Source: Chloroflexota bacterium | Lineage (GTDB): Bacteria > Chloroflexota > Dehalococcoidia > UBA3495 | DNA: 8,241 bases | Assembly: GCA_002707185.1 (NCBI GenBank) | Contig: PAMF01000025.1 | Span: 1 to 8,241, forward strand | Reading direction: 5' to 3' | Part shown: one piece after another, positions 6,517-8,241 of the stretch | How the letters are laid out: every line of letters begins with the position of its first letter | Position numbering within the stretch: position 1 is the stretch's first letter | Made by a program: the position numbers and the translations under genes | The notes under the pieces: generated by a model | Told to the model about the DNA's origin: nothing | The model's database searches: none | The model's input: the letters and a program-made list of their open reading frames with translations, nothing else

Positions 6517-6545
6517 CCCTAATGTGTGGGCTAACAGCGTGTTAG
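6514..6545 (+). repeat. Two overlapping small hairpins after the dehydrogenase-like gene
   Basis: TAGCCC (6514-6519) pairs with GGGCTA (6528-6533) around an eight-base loop; its left arm includes the stop codon. CTAACA (6531-6536) pairs with TGTTAG (6540-6545) around GCG. The two stems share 6531-6533, so they cannot both form completely. No T-run follows, so termination is doubtful. They may be a weak attenuator or processing signal before the hydrolase gene, or chance. Confidence 0.35.
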
Positions 6546-6595
6546 AAGTTATTCTATAAAACAAAAATGTATTATTGACAGTTTCTCTAAATTAT

Positions 6596-6600
6596 AGGAG
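6596..6600 (+). promoter_or_regulatory. Ribosome binding site fixing the start of the MBL-fold hydrolase gene
   Basis: AGGAG lies seven bases before the ATG at 6608. The in-frame TTG at 6575, 11 codons upstream, lacks an SD and overlaps a TTGACA string that has no properly spaced -10 box, so it is neither a good start nor a good promoter element. Confidence 0.75.
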
Positions 6601-6607
6601 TAGGTGC

Positions 6608-7732
6608 ATGGACCACAAGTTTAAGGATATGACAGTTATTCGGCAGGGAGCGTCTAATGGTGACGGAACAGTTATCGGGATAGAGTTAGTTAATGGCACC
6701 CAAATTCATGCTGTTTCTGTTGCAAGAGAAGGGTTTTCATATACCGGGCCTACTTGGGCCTATTTATTTGAAAATGAAGGCCTTACACTAATCGATGCTG
6801 GAGAACTGGGTTCCTTTTCCAAATTGGATGATGGTCTGGAATGCGCTGGATTCAGAGCGAAAGATATACAGAGAGTAATCATAACCCACGGTCATGAGGA
6901 TCACGATGGCGCTGTTGCTGAATTGGTGTCAGAAACCGGAGCAGAAGTCTGGGCGCACGACATATATGCGCATCTCCAAGTATATGATCCCAGAACAATA
7001 ATGAGGACGGCCGCTTCTCCCCTGCAACAAGAAATGCGTCGAGTAGCTGATGCCAACGAATCGTTCCCGTCCGAGTCTCCGGAGCGCGATAATTATATAG
7101 CTACGAGAAAAGCTTTAAAGATCGATCATCCTATTCAACACAACGAGGTTATCGGAAATCTGACTCTCCTGTTCACACCGGGGCATTCCCCTGATGAATT
7201 ATGTATGTCTCTTGATGGAGTGGTATTTACAGGGGATCATGTGCTCCCAGAAATTTCACCTCATCCGACTATGAAAGCTAACTTCTCCACAGATATACGA
7301 AACAACTTACCTGGCCAATATCAAGATGCGTCGGACTGGTACGGCTTGGGAACATATTTAAAATCCTTAAAGGTGGTATCGGACCTCGGTGAAGACGTAC
7401 AAGTATTGCCTGCACACCGCTATTTCAATCGAGATCATTTCAATTTTATAAACACCGGAAGAGCTAAGGATATTATCCAACATCATGGCGATCGGTTGTC
7501 TCATATTGTCGATAAACTGAGTCACGGTGAGATGGGCCTAGAAGACCTGACTAGAGGGATATTCGAACACCGAAAGCTGGAGTCGAATAACTTATTAGCG
7601 GGCTTGAGCGAGATCGTAGCCCATGTTGAAGTTTTAGAAGACTTAGGTGATTTGGAAGTGATAGATGGGGTTCAAATCGTTGCCACAGGTCAAAGGAATC
7701 ATTTAGAGTTCATCAATGGACTGGTTGGCTAA
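6608..7732 (+). CDS. Metallo-beta-lactamase-fold hydrolase with C-terminal helical (winged-helix-like) region
   Basis: A 374-residue MBL-superfamily hydrolase. The metal ligands are all visible: HGHEDH (His94, His96, Asp98, His99), His193 in TPGHSPDE, Asp210 in FTGDHVLP and His270 in LPAHRYF, so two metal ions (normally zinc) are expected. 'GDHVLPEISPHP' followed by a C-terminal region (about 290-355; 'IIQHHGDRLSHIVDKL' and 'AHVEVLEDLGDLE') matches the LACTB2-like branch whose tail is a small winged-helix domain. Segment 120-180 is an extra, polar stretch between the ligand motif and the next core strand. Family members hydrolyse esters, thioesters, lactones or nucleic acids. With a flavoprotein 91 bases upstream, a small-molecule ester or thioester is the likelier target (inference). 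Its gene converges with the luciferase-like gene at 7789, with 56 bases and no clear terminator between. No signal peptide is visible. Confidence 0.92.
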   Translation: MDHKFKDMTVIRQGASNGDGTVIGIELVNGTQIHAVSVAREGFSYTGPTWAYLFENEGLTLIDAGELGSFSKLDDGLECAGFRAKDIQRVIITHGHEDHDGAVAELVSETGAEVWAHDIYAHLQVYDPRTIMRTAASPLQQEMRRVADANESFPSESPERDNYIATRKALKIDHPIQHNEVIGNLTLLFTPGHSPDELCMSLDGVVFTGDHVLPEISPHPTMKANFSTDIRNNLPGQYQDASDWYGLGTYLKSLKVVSDLGEDVQVLPAHRYFNRDHFNFINTGRAKDIIQHHGDRLSHIVDKLSHGEMGLEDLTRGIFEHRKLESNNLLAGLSEIVAHVEVLEDLGDLEVIDGVQIVATGQRNHLEFINGLVG

Positions 7733-7788
7733 CTAGTAAGTCCTAATAAATGCAATAAACTAGATAGTTAATCAGGAGGTGGATAATC

Positions 7789-8241
7789 TTAACTTTTGAA
7801 ATGGGGTATAACAGTCCTTGCGAACAACTCCATCTGGTTGAACATTTGTGTTGAACTATTAGCGAGAAATCCCATATTGAAGTCACGGACTCCAGCATCT
7901 ATACGATCCTCTATTGCTGTTATACATTCCTGAGGAGTTCCAGTTACACACAGGGCTTTTGCTAAATCTTCAGCCGACCGTTCTGGTGTGACGTATCTTT
8001 GCCCTACATTTTCTGTGGCAAGTTTTAACGCTTCATTAGAGTCTTCAGAAATTGCGGTAGGTTGGTTGAGACCCCAGTGGAAATTAGAAAGATCTCTGCC
8101 AGCATCCAAGGCAATTTCCTTGATCCTATCATTGGTCGCTTTTAATCTGCGGGCTGTGAACAGGTATGGATACCATCCATCTCCTTGTAGTGCAGCTCTT
8201 TTCATAGCGGCTTCGCTACGCCCTGCGATCCAGATTGGTGG
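7789..8241 (-). CDS. LLM class flavin/F420-dependent oxidoreductase, C-terminal part only (5' end outside the window)
   Basis: 150 residues are visible and the frame stays open to the right edge, so the ATG at 8205 is internal and not the start. The first visible residues 'PPIWIAGRSEAAMKRAA' are the usual P-P-[IV]-W-I-G-G-x-[ST] strand and helix in the C-terminal half of luciferase-like barrels, followed by 'GDGWYPYLFT'. Further on, 'GTPQECITAIEDRIDAGV' and 'FARTVIPHF' match the tails of the two complete paralogues in this window. The missing N-terminal part holds the flavin- and substrate-defining strands, so the choice between FMN and F420 cannot be made. The GRSEAAM-type segment recalls F420-dependent members. 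It converges on the MBL-fold gene. Confidence 0.88.
   Translation of the reverse strand, partial: PPIWIAGRSEAAMKRAALQGDGWYPYLFTARRLKATNDRIKEIALDAGRDLSNFHWGLNQPTAISEDSNEALKLATENVGQRYVTPERSAEDLAKALCVTGTPQECITAIEDRIDAGVRDFNMGFLANSSTQMFNQMELFARTVIPHFKS

Noticed and set aside
6575..6580. TTGACA, a perfect -35 consensus before the hydrolase gene
   Set aside because: At 16-18 bases downstream there is only the ribosome binding site region and no -10-like hexamer. The TATAGG nearby is only 12 bases away.
7774..7780. AGGAGGT, a perfect SD-like string on the plus strand
   Set aside because: The next ATG (7801) is 20 bases away and opens only 17 codons antisense to the luciferase-like gene; GTG at 7779 gives 6 codons. 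It is probably chance.

Overview
This is an 8.2 kb stretch of a bacterial chromosome with moderate GC, standard coding and Shine-Dalgarno (SD) sites in front of several genes. It contains seven protein genes, five complete and two cut by the window ends. I see no RNA gene, CRISPR array, insertion sequence or attachment site. The mix of luciferase-like flavin/F420 oxidoreductases, an acyl-CoA-dehydrogenase-fold flavoprotein, a metallo-beta-lactamase-fold hydrolase and a free-standing PAC2 protein suggests an aerobic Chloroflexota (SAR202/Dehalococcoidia-like) or an actinobacterial relative. SAR202 bacteria are known for large expansions of flavin-dependent monooxygenases. The taxonomic guess is inference from gene content; nothing in the window is diagnostic.

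Layout. Positions 1-5236 hold four minus-strand genes. Read in transcription order they are an S9 prolyl-oligopeptidase-family peptidase (5236-3302), a LuxA-like flavin monooxygenase (3193-2021), an F420-type luciferase-fold oxidoreductase (1897-965) and a PAC2-family protein (from 737, running off the left end). Gaps of 108, 123 and 227 bases separate them. Those gaps hold promoter-like hexamers, a 14-bp palindrome and one 14-bp-stem hairpin, so this looks like a series of separate transcription units rather than one tight operon. A divergent intergenic region (about 5237-5361) contains a good minus-strand promoter with a 7-bp dyad over its -10 box. To the right, on the plus strand, are the acyl-CoA-dehydrogenase-like flavoprotein (5362-6516) and the metallo-beta-lactamase-fold hydrolase (6608-7732), 91 bases apart and probably cotranscribed. 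A third luciferase-like gene converges from the right end (8241-7789, C-terminal half only).

How they may work together (inference). Three luciferase-fold enzymes and a dehydrogenase-fold flavoprotein without the usual acyl-CoA-dehydrogenase C-terminal signature could carry out oxygenation or redox steps on organic substrates. The MBL hydrolase could cleave an ester, thioester or lactone, and the S9 peptidase could release amino acids from peptides. No flavin reductase, F420 biosynthesis gene, transporter or regulator is present, so cofactors and substrates must be supplied from elsewhere.

Several starts differ from the longest reading frame because an SD site points to an internal codon: 3193, 5236, 5362 and 6608. 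I found no clear evidence of an entirely new system. The most interesting points are the oxygenase-rich gene set, the atypical dehydrogenase-fold enzyme and two symmetric, operator-like sites.
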